Shown here one piece after another: positions 11,709 to 20,798 of a stretch of 63,677 nt of DNA; within the stretch, counting starts at the first letter, position 1; each line of letters begins with the position of its first letter. The translations under genes and the position numbers were made by a program. The stretch comes from a bacterium (GTDB taxonomy: Bacteria; Zixibacteria; MSB-5A5; WJJR01). The stretch is from contig DATMBC010000050.1 in assembly GCA_035559435.1 (NCBI GenBank), positions 1-63,677 on the forward strand, given 5' to 3'. The notes beneath the pieces were generated by a model that saw only the letters and a list, made by a program, of their open reading frames with translations, did not search any database and was not told the DNA's origin.

Positions 11709-13511
11709 CTACTGAACACGCACGGCGAGCATGGTGATGTCGTCGCGCGACTGCTCCGGATCGGCAAAGTCGTCGACCGCCTGACGGACCCTGGCGACAA
11801 TCTCCTCCGCGGAACGTCCGTGGTTGGCCCGCAAGACGTCGATCAGACGGTTCATCTCAAACATGGTGCCGTCAAATCCGACGACATCGGTCACGCCGTC
11901 GGTGTACAGGAAAATCAGATCGCCCGGCAAAAGGCCGATGGCGCGCTCCTCAAAGACCGAATCTTCGAACAGCCCCAGCGCCGTGCCCCCCTCCTTCAGC
12001 ATCAGGATCGTCCCGTCAGCGCGGCAGAGGATGCCGGGATTGTGGCCGGCGTTGGAGAAGGTGAAAATACGGTTGCGCACATCCAGAACGCCATAAATCG
12101 CGGTGACAAAGCGCGAACGCTCGTTGCGTTCGCACAAGAGTCGGTTCACCTTCTGCATGATGCTGCGCAGCGCGTAGTTGTTGCGGATCTCGGCGATCAG
12201 CGAGGCGCGGAAGGTGGCCATGATCAGCGCCGCCGGCACGCCTTTGCCGGCCACATCGGCAATGGCGATCCCGATCTGCCCGTCGATGATGTCGATGAAA
12301 TCGTAGTAGTCCCCGCCCACCTCCGCCGAGGGAATGTTCAGTCCCGCGATGTCGAAGCCGGGGATGCGGGGGTTGTCATCGGGCAGGAAGGTCTGCTGGA
12401 TGCTCTTGGCGACTTCGAGCTCGCCTTTGATGCGGCGCTGTTCGACGACGCTGGCGTGGTCGCGGGCCCGTTCGATCGCCATCCCGGCATGCTGGGCGAA
12501 GACCGTCACCAGATCGAGGTCGGCCTCGTAGAAACCGTTGGGGATGTCACGTTCGAGATTGACGACACCCACCAACCGATCGCCGGCGAATATCGGAACG
12601 ACCATCTCCGAGCGTGTCTGCTGGCGGGCGTTCTGGTAACGTCCATCCTGGGTGACATCGCGCACGATCAGCGGCTGTCCGTTGACCGCGACCCAGCCCA
12701 CCAGCCCCTGGCGCGCCTTGCGTTCCAGCAGCGACGATTCCGGTCGTGCCGGCGCTTCGGCGCCATAGCCGCGGGCGACGATCTGTTCAACCTGCCCGTC
12801 TTTGCCCACAAGAAAGATTCCGCCGGCGTCATATGGCAGCACGCGGTTGAGCGAATCCATGATTTTCTCGAGGACCTCATCCAGATCCAGCGAGCTGGAC
12901 AGAATCCGGCTGGCCTCAAGCAGACTCTTATTCTCCAGCGACTGCCGCTCGGCCCGGCGAAAGAGCAGGGCGTTCTCCAAGGCCACCGCGGCCTGCTCGG
13001 CCAGCGGCTGCAAGAGCGCGTCAATCTTGGCGCCGGGATTGACCTCGTTGACCAGCGCGGCGACGGCGCCGAAAACATGATCGTGGTGAATGAGCGGGAC
13101 CCAGCGTTCGACACGAACGTGGTCACCGGCCACCGCCTTGATGGCCGCATCGATGTTGGCCAACGGCGTGGCAAAGGGCTGCGGATCGGTGCCGCGCGCT
13201 TCCAGCCAGCCGATCAGTTCGCCGCCGACGCCAACCGGCAGATCGTGCGGGCCATCGGTGGTCCGCGTCCAGATCTTGAAGATGACGGGGTGGTGCGTGC
13301 GGGGCCGATGCAACAGGAGCACCGCCCCTTCCGAGCCGGTCAGGGTCGCCAACAGCTCGGTGACGATCGAGTACAGTTCATCGAGACGCAGAGTCCCGTG
13401 CATCATGCGCGCGGCGACAATCAGCGCTTCGGCCTCCGATTTGGGGACAAAGCCGTGGCGACGTCCTGATTTTGGCGCAACCTTACCCTTTGGGCGCGTC
13501 GAGGCATCCAT
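11709..13511 (-). CDS. GAF-domain PP2C-type serine phosphatase (RsbU-like)
   Basis: A 600-residue cytoplasmic signalling protein. Two GAF-like sensor domains (about 35-195 and 205-365) precede a short linker and a PP2C/SpoIIE phosphatase domain (about 380-600). The metal-binding acidic motifs VGGDYYDF, IADVAGKG and LYTDGVTD are all present, so it should be active on phosphoserine. Such proteins usually dephosphorylate an anti-anti-sigma factor, but no STAS protein or anti-sigma kinase is encoded nearby, so the partner is unknown. No membrane segment is seen. It sits 13 bases upstream of tilS and may lead that transcript. Confidence 0.9.
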   Translation of the reverse strand: MDASTRPKGKVAPKSGRRHGFVPKSEAEALIVAARMMHGTLRLDELYSIVTELLATLTGSEGAVLLLHRPRTHHPVIFKIWTRTTDGPHDLPVGVGGELIGWLEARGTDPQPFATPLANIDAAIKAVAGDHVRVERWVPLIHHDHVFGAVAALVNEVNPGAKIDALLQPLAEQAAVALENALLFRRAERQSLENKSLLEASRILSSSLDLDEVLEKIMDSLNRVLPYDAGGIFLVGKDGQVEQIVARGYGAEAPARPESSLLERKARQGLVGWVAVNGQPLIVRDVTQDGRYQNARQQTRSEMVVPIFAGDRLVGVVNLERDIPNGFYEADLDLVTVFAQHAGMAIERARDHASVVEQRRIKGELEVAKSIQQTFLPDDNPRIPGFDIAGLNIPSAEVGGDYYDFIDIIDGQIGIAIADVAGKGVPAALIMATFRASLIAEIRNNYALRSIMQKVNRLLCERNERSRFVTAIYGVLDVRNRIFTFSNAGHNPGILCRADGTILMLKEGGTALGLFEDSVFEERAIGLLPGDLIFLYTDGVTDVVGFDGTMFEMNRLIDVLRANHGRSAEEIVARVRQAVDDFADPEQSRDDITMLAVRVQ

Positions 13512-13619
13512 CCTACATCATCCCTGGATGAGACCAGGTCCAGATTGTACCCGTCTCACCGCCAAACATACGAGTTTGCCCGCATTTTGTGCAGAAAAAC
13601 TCCATGAGCGAACTCGTTG

Positions 13620-14498
13620 TCACAGCGCGGTTTGATCGGCGCCCAGGGGGCCGGTTGGCAGTTTGCTGGCCGCGGTATGGCGGGTGTGCCGGTGCAACTG
13701 CAGAACCGCGTGGATGAGAATCAGCCCAGCGGGCGCCGTCGCATACCACGGCAAAAACTCCGGCGGTTTCTCCCAATCCTCGGGACGCTGCAATGAGAAG
13801 ATCACCAGCGTGATCGCATTATTGGCGACATGCGCCGCGATCGATGGGTACACCGATCCGGTCCGTTCGCGCAGGTAGCCCAGCAGCGCGCCGAAGGTCC
13901 ACAGGCCAATGAGATTCCACGGATTCAGATGCAGCAGGGCAAACAGCGCGCCACCCCAGAGGATCGCGGCGTTCTGGCCAAACGAACGGCGCAGTCCGGT
14001 TTGAATCAATCCGCGGAACGCCACTTCCTCGCAGATCCCCGGCACCACGGCGGCAGTTAGCAGGAGCATCACCAATTCGAGGGGCGAGCCGGCGGCAAGA
14101 TACTGACGGTAAAAATCAAAGTGCTCCTGCGGAATCGGCCAGAGCCGATCGAGCAGGACCGGAACATTGCTTTGCACGACGGCAAATGATCCCACGGCGA
14201 TCATGCACCAGAGCCAGAATCCCGCCCCCACATCGGGTGCCTTCGTCCAAGTGCGCCAGCCGGTGTCAAACAGAGGCCGCAGCGCCAGCGGGATCAGCAC
14301 AAAGGCGGCCACTTCGGAAACGATGATCGACGTGTAGAACCCCCCCGTGCCCGCCAGGGCGAGTGCCGCCACAAATGAGATCAGCGCGGCGACGACAAAG
14401 TAGATGAGCGCCATCCCCCCATCCCAGCGGCGCAACGGCGAAGGTGGGAGTGTGGGTGACGGTTCGGGCGCCGTCGGCGGCGGAAGATTGGTGTCCAT
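13620..14498 (-). CDS. CPBP-family intramembrane metalloprotease
   Basis: A polytopic membrane protein of about 292 residues. The abortive-infection/CAAX-protease core is seen as CEEVAFRGLIQTGLRRSFG, then FALLHLNPWN, then AHVANNAITL; the glutamates and histidines of these blocks form the zinc site of the family. At least six hydrophobic segments are visible. I chose the ATG at 14498 (MDTNLPPPTA), which gives a Pro-rich cytoplasmic leader before the first helix; the frame is open further upstream. Substrates of this family in bacteria are mostly unknown. It stands alone between the phosphatase and a 440-base gap. Confidence 0.87.
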   Translation of the reverse strand: MDTNLPPPTAPEPSPTLPPSPLRRWDGGMALIYFVVAALISFVAALALAGTGGFYTSIIVSEVAAFVLIPLALRPLFDTGWRTWTKAPDVGAGFWLWCMIAVGSFAVVQSNVPVLLDRLWPIPQEHFDFYRQYLAAGSPLELVMLLLTAAVVPGICEEVAFRGLIQTGLRRSFGQNAAILWGGALFALLHLNPWNLIGLWTFGALLGYLRERTGSVYPSIAAHVANNAITLVIFSLQRPEDWEKPPEFLPWYATAPAGLILIHAVLQLHRHTRHTAASKLPTGPLGADQTAL

Positions 14499-14877
14499 GA
14501 TCGGGCGCACGTCGGTGGAGAATGTAAGCAGCCAGGTTGTGCGGCGCCTCCTCCGACTGCAAAAGGAGGGAGCCCCGGGCTGAGGGCGGCAACCCGGGGC
14601 GTAGAGGAATTGCATGGGTCTGGGGGTTCGTAGGGACGTTCAAACTCGGGTTTCCTCTTGGATCCGGCCTCCTTTGTCTGCGGACGGGGCGGGTCTCCAC
14701 TGCCGATTGATCGCCGCGTCCGTGTGACTGGCCAATTCGCAAATGCGTCGCCCGCGGACAGATTTTCTTGCGTCGTGCGCGCAAGGCGCTGGCGGGTCGA
14801 TGGATAGCGAAGTGTTCAGATATCGAACAACCGCTTACTTCTCGCACAGAGTGACGCGGAGCGGGCCAAAACCGTGG
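14499..14877. other. intergenic region upstream of the CPBP gene
   Basis: No gene is supported here. It contains one GC-rich inverted repeat with an 8-bp stem (14572-14579 with 14593-14600, 13-base loop) in the leader of the CPBP gene. The rest has no clear structure. Base composition falls towards 14800-14880. Confidence 0.6.
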
Positions 14878-14917
14878 GAAAAAGTCAACAGACTGTGGCG
14901 GGAGCGGCCACAGTCTG
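14878..14917 (-). terminator. rho-independent terminator of the 2-oxoacid oxidoreductase operon
   Basis: A perfect 11-bp stem (14889-14899 with 14907-14917) with a 7-base loop is followed on the minus strand by a TTGACTTTTT run. It starts 20 bases after the CoA-transferase stop and closes the long minus-strand operon that begins near 20.7 kb. Confidence 0.88.
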
Positions 14918-14936
14918 CCGGAATCGCAAAACGGTC

Positions 14937-16232
14937 TTAGAGCAGTTTGCGTTCGCGGGCCTGCCGCGTCAGTTCATCGCGGAATTTCGGATCGGCGATG
15001 CCGATCAGCGCCTTGGCGCGTTCGCGGAGGTTCTTCCCGAACAGGCGCGCGACACCGTGTTCGGTCACGACATAGTGCACATCGGCGCGTGTGGTCACCA
15101 CGCCGGCGCCATGCTTGAGCATGGGCACGATGCGCGACTCCTGGCCGTTGCGCGCGGTCGACGGCAGCGCGATGATCGGCATGCCGCCGCGCGAGCGGGC
15201 GGCGCCGCGAATGAAGTCGACCTGACCGCCGAACCCGGAGTAGATCTTCGGCCCGATCGAGTCGGCGCAGACCTGTCCGGAGAGATCGACTTCGATCGCC
15301 GAATTGATGCCGACGATGTTGTCGTTCTGCCCGATGACGAACGGATCGTTAACATGGTCGACCGGGTGCGCTTCGACCACCGGGTTGTTGTCCAGGAAGT
15401 TGTAGAGGTCCCGGGTGCCCAGGGCGAAGGTGATCACCACTTTGCCGGGATGCAGCGTCTTACGGTAGCCGGTCACGATGCCGCGCTCGATCGCGTTCAT
15501 CGCGCCGTCGGACAACATCTCCGTGTGAATCCCCAGGTCCTTGAGCCCGTCCAACATGCTCCAGACCGCATCGGGGATGCCGCCGATCCCCATCTGGATG
15601 GTGGCGCCGTCGGTCAGCATCCCGCGGATGTGCTCGCCGATGCGGCATTCCACATCGCTGATCGGCCGCGGCTTGAGTTCGGGCAACGGCTGGCTGTGCT
15701 CGACGATGTGGGCCACACGGCTGACGTGGATGAAAGAATCGCCGAGCACGCGCGGCATGTGCTCATTGACCTGCACGATGACTTTCTTGGCCATGGTGCA
15801 GGCAGCATTGGCGTTCATTACCTCCACACCATAACTCATGAATCCATGGTCGTCCGGCGGCGAGACCATCACCATGGCCACGTCGAGCGGCACGATCCGT
15901 TCATAAAAGAGACGCGGAATCTGATGCAGGAAGACCGGGATGTAATCGGCGCGCCCGGCGTTGACCGCCTCGCGGTCGGCGGGGCCGACGAAGAGCGAGT
16001 TGTGCCGGAAGTGCGGGGCCATCTCGGGGCGGCTCAGCGGGTCGTCGCCCATCAGCAGCACGTGGTAGAGCTGCACGCCGGTCAGCTCCGGCGCGCGCGC
16101 CGCCAGCGCGTTGATCAGGCCGTTCGGCGTGGCCGCGTTGCCGCCATAGTACACGTTGTCGCCACTATTGATGATGCGGACCGCCTGCTCCGCGGAGCAG
16201 AGCTTGCGGCGATAATCCTCGACCCATTGCAT
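14937..16232 (-). CDS. acetyl-CoA hydrolase/CoA-transferase (4-hydroxybutyrate CoA-transferase type)
   Basis: A 431-residue family I CoA-transferase that would move CoA between acetate and another carboxylate, or hydrolyse acyl-CoA. The active-site glutamate is in HTEMLSDGAMN; it falls at residue 238, the same number as in the Clostridium aminobutyricum enzyme. GINSAIEVDLSGQV and YSGFGGQVDFIRGAARSRGG form the CoA and substrate loops. The ATG has AGGAGA seven bases upstream. It is the last gene of the oxidoreductase operon, just after an alanine-dehydrogenase-like gene. This suggests use of acyl-CoA made by the oxidoreductase, for energy conservation or acid formation. The acid substrate cannot be told from sequence. 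Confidence 0.9.
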   Translation of the reverse strand: MQWVEDYRRKLCSAEQAVRIINSGDNVYYGGNAATPNGLINALAARAPELTGVQLYHVLLMGDDPLSRPEMAPHFRHNSLFVGPADREAVNAGRADYIPVFLHQIPRLFYERIVPLDVAMVMVSPPDDHGFMSYGVEVMNANAACTMAKKVIVQVNEHMPRVLGDSFIHVSRVAHIVEHSQPLPELKPRPISDVECRIGEHIRGMLTDGATIQMGIGGIPDAVWSMLDGLKDLGIHTEMLSDGAMNAIERGIVTGYRKTLHPGKVVITFALGTRDLYNFLDNNPVVEAHPVDHVNDPFVIGQNDNIVGINSAIEVDLSGQVCADSIGPKIYSGFGGQVDFIRGAARSRGGMPIIALPSTARNGQESRIVPMLKHGAGVVTTRADVHYVVTEHGVARLFGKNLRERAKALIGIADPKFRDELTRQARERKLL

Positions 16233-16313
16233 TGTTGATCTCCTGGTGCTGGCTTAAGACAGCGAAGCGGGAGGGCCACGGCGCGTGCGCAGCCCACGCC
16301 GATTCCGCGACGT

Positions 16314-17423
16314 TCAGCGCGCGGACGACGTTCCCAACTGCTCCGTCATGGCCTTGATCACCGGGTGGACAGCCTGCCCCTCGCGCAGATAGATCCCTTC
16401 GGCAAAACGCGGCTGATCGGCCAGCACGGCGGGCAACCCGCCCTCGGCGAACCAGCGGATGTACGGAAACAGGGTGTTGGCCAGCGCGAACGACGAGGTG
16501 CGCGCCACGGCCGACGGCATGTTCGGAATACAACAGTGAATCACGTTGTCGACGACAAACTTCGGGTCCGACAGCGTCGTCGGACGCCCCGTCTCGCAGA
16601 TGCCGCCCTGGTCGATGGAACAGTCGACGATCACCGAGCCGGGTTTCATCTGGCGGACCATCTCGCGCGTGATGACGATCGGCGGCTTGGAGCCGTGCAC
16701 GCGCACGGCGCCGATCACGACATCCGCGTTTTTCAATACGCGTTCGAGTGTGTACCGGTAGGAGAGAAACGTGATCACCCGCCGGTCGAAAAGACGATCG
16801 GCGGCGCGGAGCTTCTCGGGATCCTTGTCGAAGAGGATCACCTGGGCGCCCTTGCCCAAGGCGGCGCGGACGGCCGCCATGCCCACCGATCCGCCTCCGA
16901 TCACCACCACCTGCGCCGGCGGAACGCCGGGCAGCCCGGAGAGCAGAATCCCGCGTCCGCCACGCTGCGTTTCCAGCAGGGTCGCGGCCAACGTCAGCGC
17001 GATCGGCCCGGCGACTTCACCCATGATCTCCACGATCGGCCGTTGCCCACGGTCGTTTTCGATCCACTCATAGGCGACGGCCGTCAGCTTCTTGTCGATC
17101 ATGCCGCGCAGGCTCGACGCCGTCAGCGTCGCGAGGTGTCCGAAACTGAGCACGGTCTGCCCGGGTACAAACAGATCGACATCCTCCTGCATGAAGTGCG
17201 CGACACCCAGCACGAGATCGGCGCGACCGACCGCCTCGGCCCGCGAGTAGACGATCTGCGCGCCGGCATCGAGATACTCCTTGTCGGTGAATCCCGCGGC
17301 GGCGCCGGCGTCGTGCTCGATGTGAACAGTGTGCCCTTTTTTGGTCAGCAAATGCGCGCCCGCCGGAACGATGGGCACGCGACGCTCATCGTCCCGGGTC
17401 TGTCTGATCACTCCGATATTCAT
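16314..17423 (-). CDS. alanine dehydrogenase-like protein (catalytic Lys replaced)
   Basis: A 369-residue member of the alanine dehydrogenase/transhydrogenase-alpha family. Conserved are the N-terminal ERRVPIVPAG with its arginine, GHLATL with H96, the NAD fold VVVIGGGSVGMAAV, and DCSIDQGGICETGRPTT with the catalytic aspartate. Unusually, the stretch that holds K73 and K75 in Mycobacterium tuberculosis Ald (LKVKEP) reads LGVAHF here, so the substrate-binding and catalytic Lys75 is Ala. The protein may therefore act on another substrate, or not as a classical Ala dehydrogenase. The ATG at 17423 lies two bases after the beta-gamma subunit stop, so it is clearly part of the oxidoreductase operon. 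Confidence 0.85.
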   Translation of the reverse strand: MNIGVIRQTRDDERRVPIVPAGAHLLTKKGHTVHIEHDAGAAAGFTDKEYLDAGAQIVYSRAEAVGRADLVLGVAHFMQEDVDLFVPGQTVLSFGHLATLTASSLRGMIDKKLTAVAYEWIENDRGQRPIVEIMGEVAGPIALTLAATLLETQRGGRGILLSGLPGVPPAQVVVIGGGSVGMAAVRAALGKGAQVILFDKDPEKLRAADRLFDRRVITFLSYRYTLERVLKNADVVIGAVRVHGSKPPIVITREMVRQMKPGSVIVDCSIDQGGICETGRPTTLSDPKFVVDNVIHCCIPNMPSAVARTSSFALANTLFPYIRWFAEGGLPAVLADQPRFAEGIYLREGQAVHPVIKAMTEQLGTSSAR

Positions 17424-17425
17424 GA

Positions 17426-18898
17426 TCAACTCACAGTGGCCTTAACCGACGGCTGGTTTGACATCGCCCCGAAATGCCGGGCCTCGGCCAGCCCTGCCGC
17501 CAGGGCCTTCAGATTGGCGTCGAGAAGCTCCTTGCGGAGCGATCCAAGGAGCGATTTGAACGAGTCCGCGCCGGTGATACCGGTCAGGCCGATGATTGTA
17601 CCCGCCGCCACGACGTTGGCGACCTTGGCATTCCCCAGATCGTTGGCAATCTCGGAGAACGGCACCGGCACCGCCTTCACATGGGCCGGCAGTTTCACAT
17701 CTTTCACAAAGGAACTGTCGTAGATCACCAATCCGCCGGGTTCCACGCTGTCGGCGAACTTCTCCAGCGACGGCTGGTTCATCGCCACCAACAGGGTCGG
17801 GTTGGTCACAAACGGCGAGCCGATGCGCTCGCGTGAGACGACCACGTGGCAGTTGGCCGTGCCGCCCCGCATTTCGGGGCCATAGGAGGGCAGCCACGAC
17901 ACGAACTTCCCTTCGCGCATCGAGGACTTTGCCAGCAGTTGGCCGAGCAACAGAATGCCCTGTCCGCCGAAGCCGGCCAACACCAGCTTGTGCGTCGGGA
18001 AGTCGGCCGGCAGCTTAGCCACATGGGCCGCGTCCGACTCCTTGATGCCGATGATCTTGAGGACTTCGTCGCCATCGTACACCGGCGTCGGCGGCGTCGG
18101 ACGCGACGGCGCATCGGCGCGGTCCTTGTAGACCGCCGGCGGAAAGACGTTGAGCATATTCTTGGTGATCCACTCGCGCGAATCGATCGGATCCAGTTTC
18201 CATCCGGTCGGACAGGGGCTGAGCACCTCGATCAACGAGAAGCCCTTGTTGGCGATCTGCAACTCCAGCGCCCTGCGGATCGCCTTGCGCGTCTTCATGA
18301 TCGACTTGGAATCTTCCAGGGTGCAGCGCTCGATGTAGACCGGCGCCTGCAGCGTCGCCAGCAACTCCGAGATGCGCAGCGGGTAGCCCTCGTTTTCGGC
18401 GTGACGGCCATACGGCGTGGTGGTGGTCTTCATGTCGATCAGAGTGGTCGGGGCCATCTGGCCGCCGGTCATGCCGTAAATCGCGTTGTTGACGAAGATG
18501 ACCGTGATCGATTCGCCGCGGTTGGCCGCCTGCAGAATCTCGTTGGCGCCGATCGCCGCCAGATCGCCGTCGCCCTGGTAGGAAATGACGATCGAATGCG
18601 GCAGGGCGCGCTTGATGCCGGTGGCCACCGCCGGCGCGCGGCCGTGCGCCGACTGCACGTTGCCGACATGGAAGTAGTAGTAACCGAACACCGAGCAGCC
18701 CACCGGGCTCACGAACACCGTCCGATCAGCGATGTCCAAATCGTCGATCGCTTCGGCGATGAGTTTGTGCAGGTTCCCATGCCCGCAGCCGGGGCAGTAG
18801 TGCGTCGCTTCTTTGTCCACGCCCGCCGAGCGGGTAAAGAACTCGTAGAATGAGTCGGGCTTTTTGAAGACGTCTTTCACGGTGTTCTCCTTGGTCAT
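17426..18898 (-). CDS. 2-oxoacid:ferredoxin oxidoreductase, fused beta and gamma subunits
   Basis: A 490-residue fusion. Residues 1 to about 295 are the TPP-binding beta subunit, with [10 protein letters not shown] (33-42), the TPP/Mg motif GDGDLAAIG with a following N, and [12 protein letters not shown]. Residues about 303-490 are the gamma subunit, with [18 protein letters not shown] and [16 protein letters not shown]. The enzyme splits 2-oxoacids into acyl-CoA and CO2 and reduces ferredoxin. The start is the ATG at 18898, overlapping the alpha stop as ATGA. I cannot tell from sequence whether the substrate is 2-oxoglutarate (Kor), branched-chain 2-oxoacids (Vor) or another. The domain types resemble Vor/Kor more than pyruvate oxidoreductase. 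Confidence 0.93.
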   Translation of the reverse strand: MTKENTVKDVFKKPDSFYEFFTRSAGVDKEATHYCPGCGHGNLHKLIAEAIDDLDIADRTVFVSPVGCSVFGYYYFHVGNVQSAHGRAPAVATGIKRALPHSIVISYQGDGDLAAIGANEILQAANRGESITVIFVNNAIYGMTGGQMAPTTLIDMKTTTTPYGRHAENEGYPLRISELLATLQAPVYIERCTLEDSKSIMKTRKAIRRALELQIANKGFSLIEVLSPCPTGWKLDPIDSREWITKNMLNVFPPAVYKDRADAPSRPTPPTPVYDGDEVLKIIGIKESDAAHVAKLPADFPTHKLVLAGFGGQGILLLGQLLAKSSMREGKFVSWLPSYGPEMRGGTANCHVVVSRERIGSPFVTNPTLLVAMNQPSLEKFADSVEPGGLVIYDSSFVKDVKLPAHVKAVPVPFSEIANDLGNAKVANVVAAGTIIGLTGITGADSFKSLLGSLRKELLDANLKALAAGLAEARHFGAMSNQPSVKATVS

Positions 18899-19953
18899 GA
18901 CCCGACGGTGTTGGTCAGTTTCACGATGGCGTCGTACAGCTCCCGCGCGCTGGGGATGTTCCCGCCATTGCGCCCGTAGAACTGCACCGGTACGCGGCAC
19001 TCGACGGCCAGCTTGACATCTTCGACCATCATGCCGGTCGAGCACTCGGACACGAGGATCCCTTTGACGTGGCCGGCCAGCTGCTTGAGACGCGGCGCCG
19101 GGAAGGGCCAGAGCGTGATCGGGCGCAGCATGCCGACCTTGATGCCCGCGGCCCGCGCCTGATCGACCGCGCTCATCAACACGCGCGAGACGATGCCATA
19201 GGCAACGGTGACATAGTCGGCGTCCTCGAGACGGTACTCCTCGAAGCGGACCTCGTTTTTCTCGATCTCAGCATACTTGGCATACATGTGCCTGATGTGG
19301 TCTTCCAGTTCGTTGTGATCGAGGTGGATGGAACTGATCAGGCTGTCCCGGGTGTCGCCGGTCCCCTTGACCGCCCAGGGCTTGTCGGGGAATGTTCGCA
19401 CCGGATTGGGCACGTTGACCGGCTCCATCATCTGTCCGATGAACCCATCGGCGACCAGCGCCACGGGGTTGCGATACTTGTCGGCCAGTTCGAAGGCCAG
19501 CATGGTGAGATCGCACATCTCCTGCGCGCCGTTGGGCGCCAGGACCGGCATGCGATAGTTGCCGTGCCCGCCGCCTTTGACCATCTGGAAGTAGTCGGAC
19601 TGCTCCGGGCCGATGTTGCCCAGCCCCGGGCCGCCGCGCATGATGTTGACCACCACGCAGGGCAGTTCCGAACCGGCGCAGTAGGAAATTCCTTCCATCT
19701 TCAAGGAGATCCCCGGTGACGAGGAGGCCGTCATCGTGCGCTGACCGGTTGAGGCCGCGCCATAGACCATGTTGATCGCCGCCACCTCCGACTCGGCCTG
19801 CAGGAACGTCCCGCCCAAGCGCGGGAACATCACGGCCGCGGTTTCGGCGATTTCCGAGGCGGGTGTGATCGGGTACCCGAAGTACGACCGACAGCCGGCC
19901 AACAGCGCGCCGAGGACGATCGCCTCGTTGCCTTTCATCAATTCCTGACGCAT
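18895..19953 (-). CDS. 2-oxoacid:ferredoxin oxidoreductase, alpha subunit
   Basis: A 352-residue alpha subunit of the VorB/KorA type, without a fused gamma domain. It shows [20 protein letters not shown] and [10 protein letters not shown], the conserved [19 protein letters not shown] with the TPP-activating glutamate, and [17 protein letters not shown]. The ATG is preceded by GAGGTG at a good distance. It pairs with the fused beta-gamma protein (ATGA overlap) and with the two-cluster ferredoxin upstream, so all four functional domains (alpha, beta, gamma, delta) are encoded. Confidence 0.95.
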   Translation of the reverse strand: MRQELMKGNEAIVLGALLAGCRSYFGYPITPASEIAETAAVMFPRLGGTFLQAESEVAAINMVYGAASTGQRTMTASSSPGISLKMEGISYCAGSELPCVVVNIMRGGPGLGNIGPEQSDYFQMVKGGGHGNYRMPVLAPNGAQEMCDLTMLAFELADKYRNPVALVADGFIGQMMEPVNVPNPVRTFPDKPWAVKGTGDTRDSLISSIHLDHNELEDHIRHMYAKYAEIEKNEVRFEEYRLEDADYVTVAYGIVSRVLMSAVDQARAAGIKVGMLRPITLWPFPAPRLKQLAGHVKGILVSECSTGMMVEDVKLAVECRVPVQFYGRNGGNIPSARELYDAIVKLTNTVGS

Positions 19954-19982
19954 GCTATCACCTCATCCTTCGCGCGGGCGCC

Positions 19983-20357
19983 TTACGGCGTGCCCGTCCG
20001 TCCAATCACCGCGTCGACGGCGTTGCGCAGACGGTCCACCACGCGTTCGTTGTGTGCCAGCCGTATGTCGATCGGGAAGAACCGCTCGCGCGGGAAATTG
20101 TGCGCCGCCAGAAGCGATTCGAATTCTTTCTCCTGCTGTTGGGGATCGCAGGCGCCGCAGATGATGTAAGTCTCCCCGTCGGCGGTTTTGAGAATGTCGG
20201 CGAGCGCGTCGCGGCCGCCGCTCCCACACAGTTCGGGGTGCACCACCGTGTAGTCGATGTCGAGTTCGTTTTCAAGCGCGTAGGGCAACGTGTTCATGTC
20301 GCTGTCGAACGTCGTTGCCATCCCGCGGCAATTGCAGAGCACGACTTTGATCTTCAT
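19983..20357 (-). CDS. small cysteine-rich protein resembling the HdrA N-terminal domain
   Basis: A 124-residue soluble protein. Five cysteines stand in three places: LCNCRG (8, 10), PELCGSGG (44) and IICGACDPQ (67, 70). The order CxC, then C-G-GG, then a C-x-x-C/DP block followed by a short helical tail resembles the N-terminal region of heterodisulfide reductase subunit HdrA and related electron-bifurcating flavoproteins, but here it stands alone without the FAD domain. The start at 20357 has GGGAGGA eight bases upstream. It lies between the ferredoxin and alpha-subunit genes, so an iron-sulfur electron-transfer role with the oxidoreductase is likely. The similarity is by eye only. Confidence 0.72.
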   Translation of the reverse strand: MKIKVVLCNCRGMATTFDSDMNTLPYALENELDIDYTVVHPELCGSGGRDALADILKTADGETYIICGACDPQQQEKEFESLLAAHNFPRERFFPIDIRLAHNERVVDRLRNAVDAVIGRTGTP

Positions 20358-20415
20358 CGCTGTGTCCTCCCGCATCGGGACATCGGTGACGCCGGCGGCC
20401 GAAACGGCCCGCCGG

Positions 20416-20691
20416 TTAACTGAGGACTTTCTTTTCCTTTTTGTCCGCCGGTTTGCGCCAGACGATGATCGCGCCCGGCTCCGGGCAGTTGTAAAAACAG
20501 ATCCCGCATCCGGTGCAGCCATCGCCAAGGTAGTAGGAGTAGCGATAGCCGCGCTCGTTGATGTCGGTGGAAAACCCCAGCACCTCCGGCGGGCAGGCCT
20601 TGACGCAGAAATCACATCCCTTGCACAACCGGCTGTTGACGTGGACCCACGGCAACGAGGGGGGGACGGGCATGGTGGAGCGTTCGCTCAT
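20416..20691 (-). CDS. 2x[4Fe-4S] ferredoxin, delta subunit of the 2-oxoacid oxidoreductase
   Basis: A 91-residue ferredoxin with two perfect CxxCxxCxxxC motifs (C23-C33 and C59-C69), each followed by proline, the mark of 8Fe ferredoxins. The 14-residue gap between the motifs and the C-terminal KKxKK tail are as in VorD/KorD-type subunits. I chose the ATG at 20691 over a GTG at 20700 because GGAGGT sits seven bases before the ATG and the GTG lies inside that ribosome site. It is the first gene of the operon and would take electrons from the oxidoreductase core. Confidence 0.93.
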   Translation of the reverse strand: MSERSTMPVPPSLPWVHVNSRLCKGCDFCVKACPPEVLGFSTDINERGYRYSYYLGDGCTGCGICFYNCPEPGAIIVWRKPADKKEKKVLS

Positions 20692-20736
20692 TTTGGGCAC
20701 CTCCGCGGGGTGTGTCTGTCGGTCCGCATGCCATGT

Positions 20737-20742
20737 ATTCTA
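20737..20742 (-). promoter_or_regulatory. candidate -10 box for the oxidoreductase operon
   Basis: TAGAAT on the minus strand lies about 45 bases before the ferredoxin start. No good -35 stands at 16-18 bases, so an activator may be needed. The call is weak. Confidence 0.3.
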
Positions 20743-20782
20743 CTGAAAGCGCGGACCGCTGTTTGGCAAATGCGGGGGCCTT

Positions 20783-20798
20783 TTGTCATAATTGACAA
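20783..20798. promoter_or_regulatory. inverted repeat TTGTCA-N4-TGACAA, candidate operator
   Basis: Arms of six bases are perfectly complementary around a 4-base spacer. It lies about 95 bases upstream of the ferredoxin start, in the position of an activator site. A looser pair, TGTCAA and TTGACA with an 11-base gap, lies at 21005-21027. Confidence 0.35.

Noticed and set aside
13513-13605. A 30-codon minus-strand frame with CTKCG, just before the phosphatase gene
   Set aside because: It has only one Cys pair, no ribosome site and no recognisable family; it is probably the leader of the phosphatase mRNA.
14743-14940. Plus-strand 65-codon frame before the CoA-transferase end
   Set aside because: It runs across the terminator hairpin at 14889-14917 and has no coding character.
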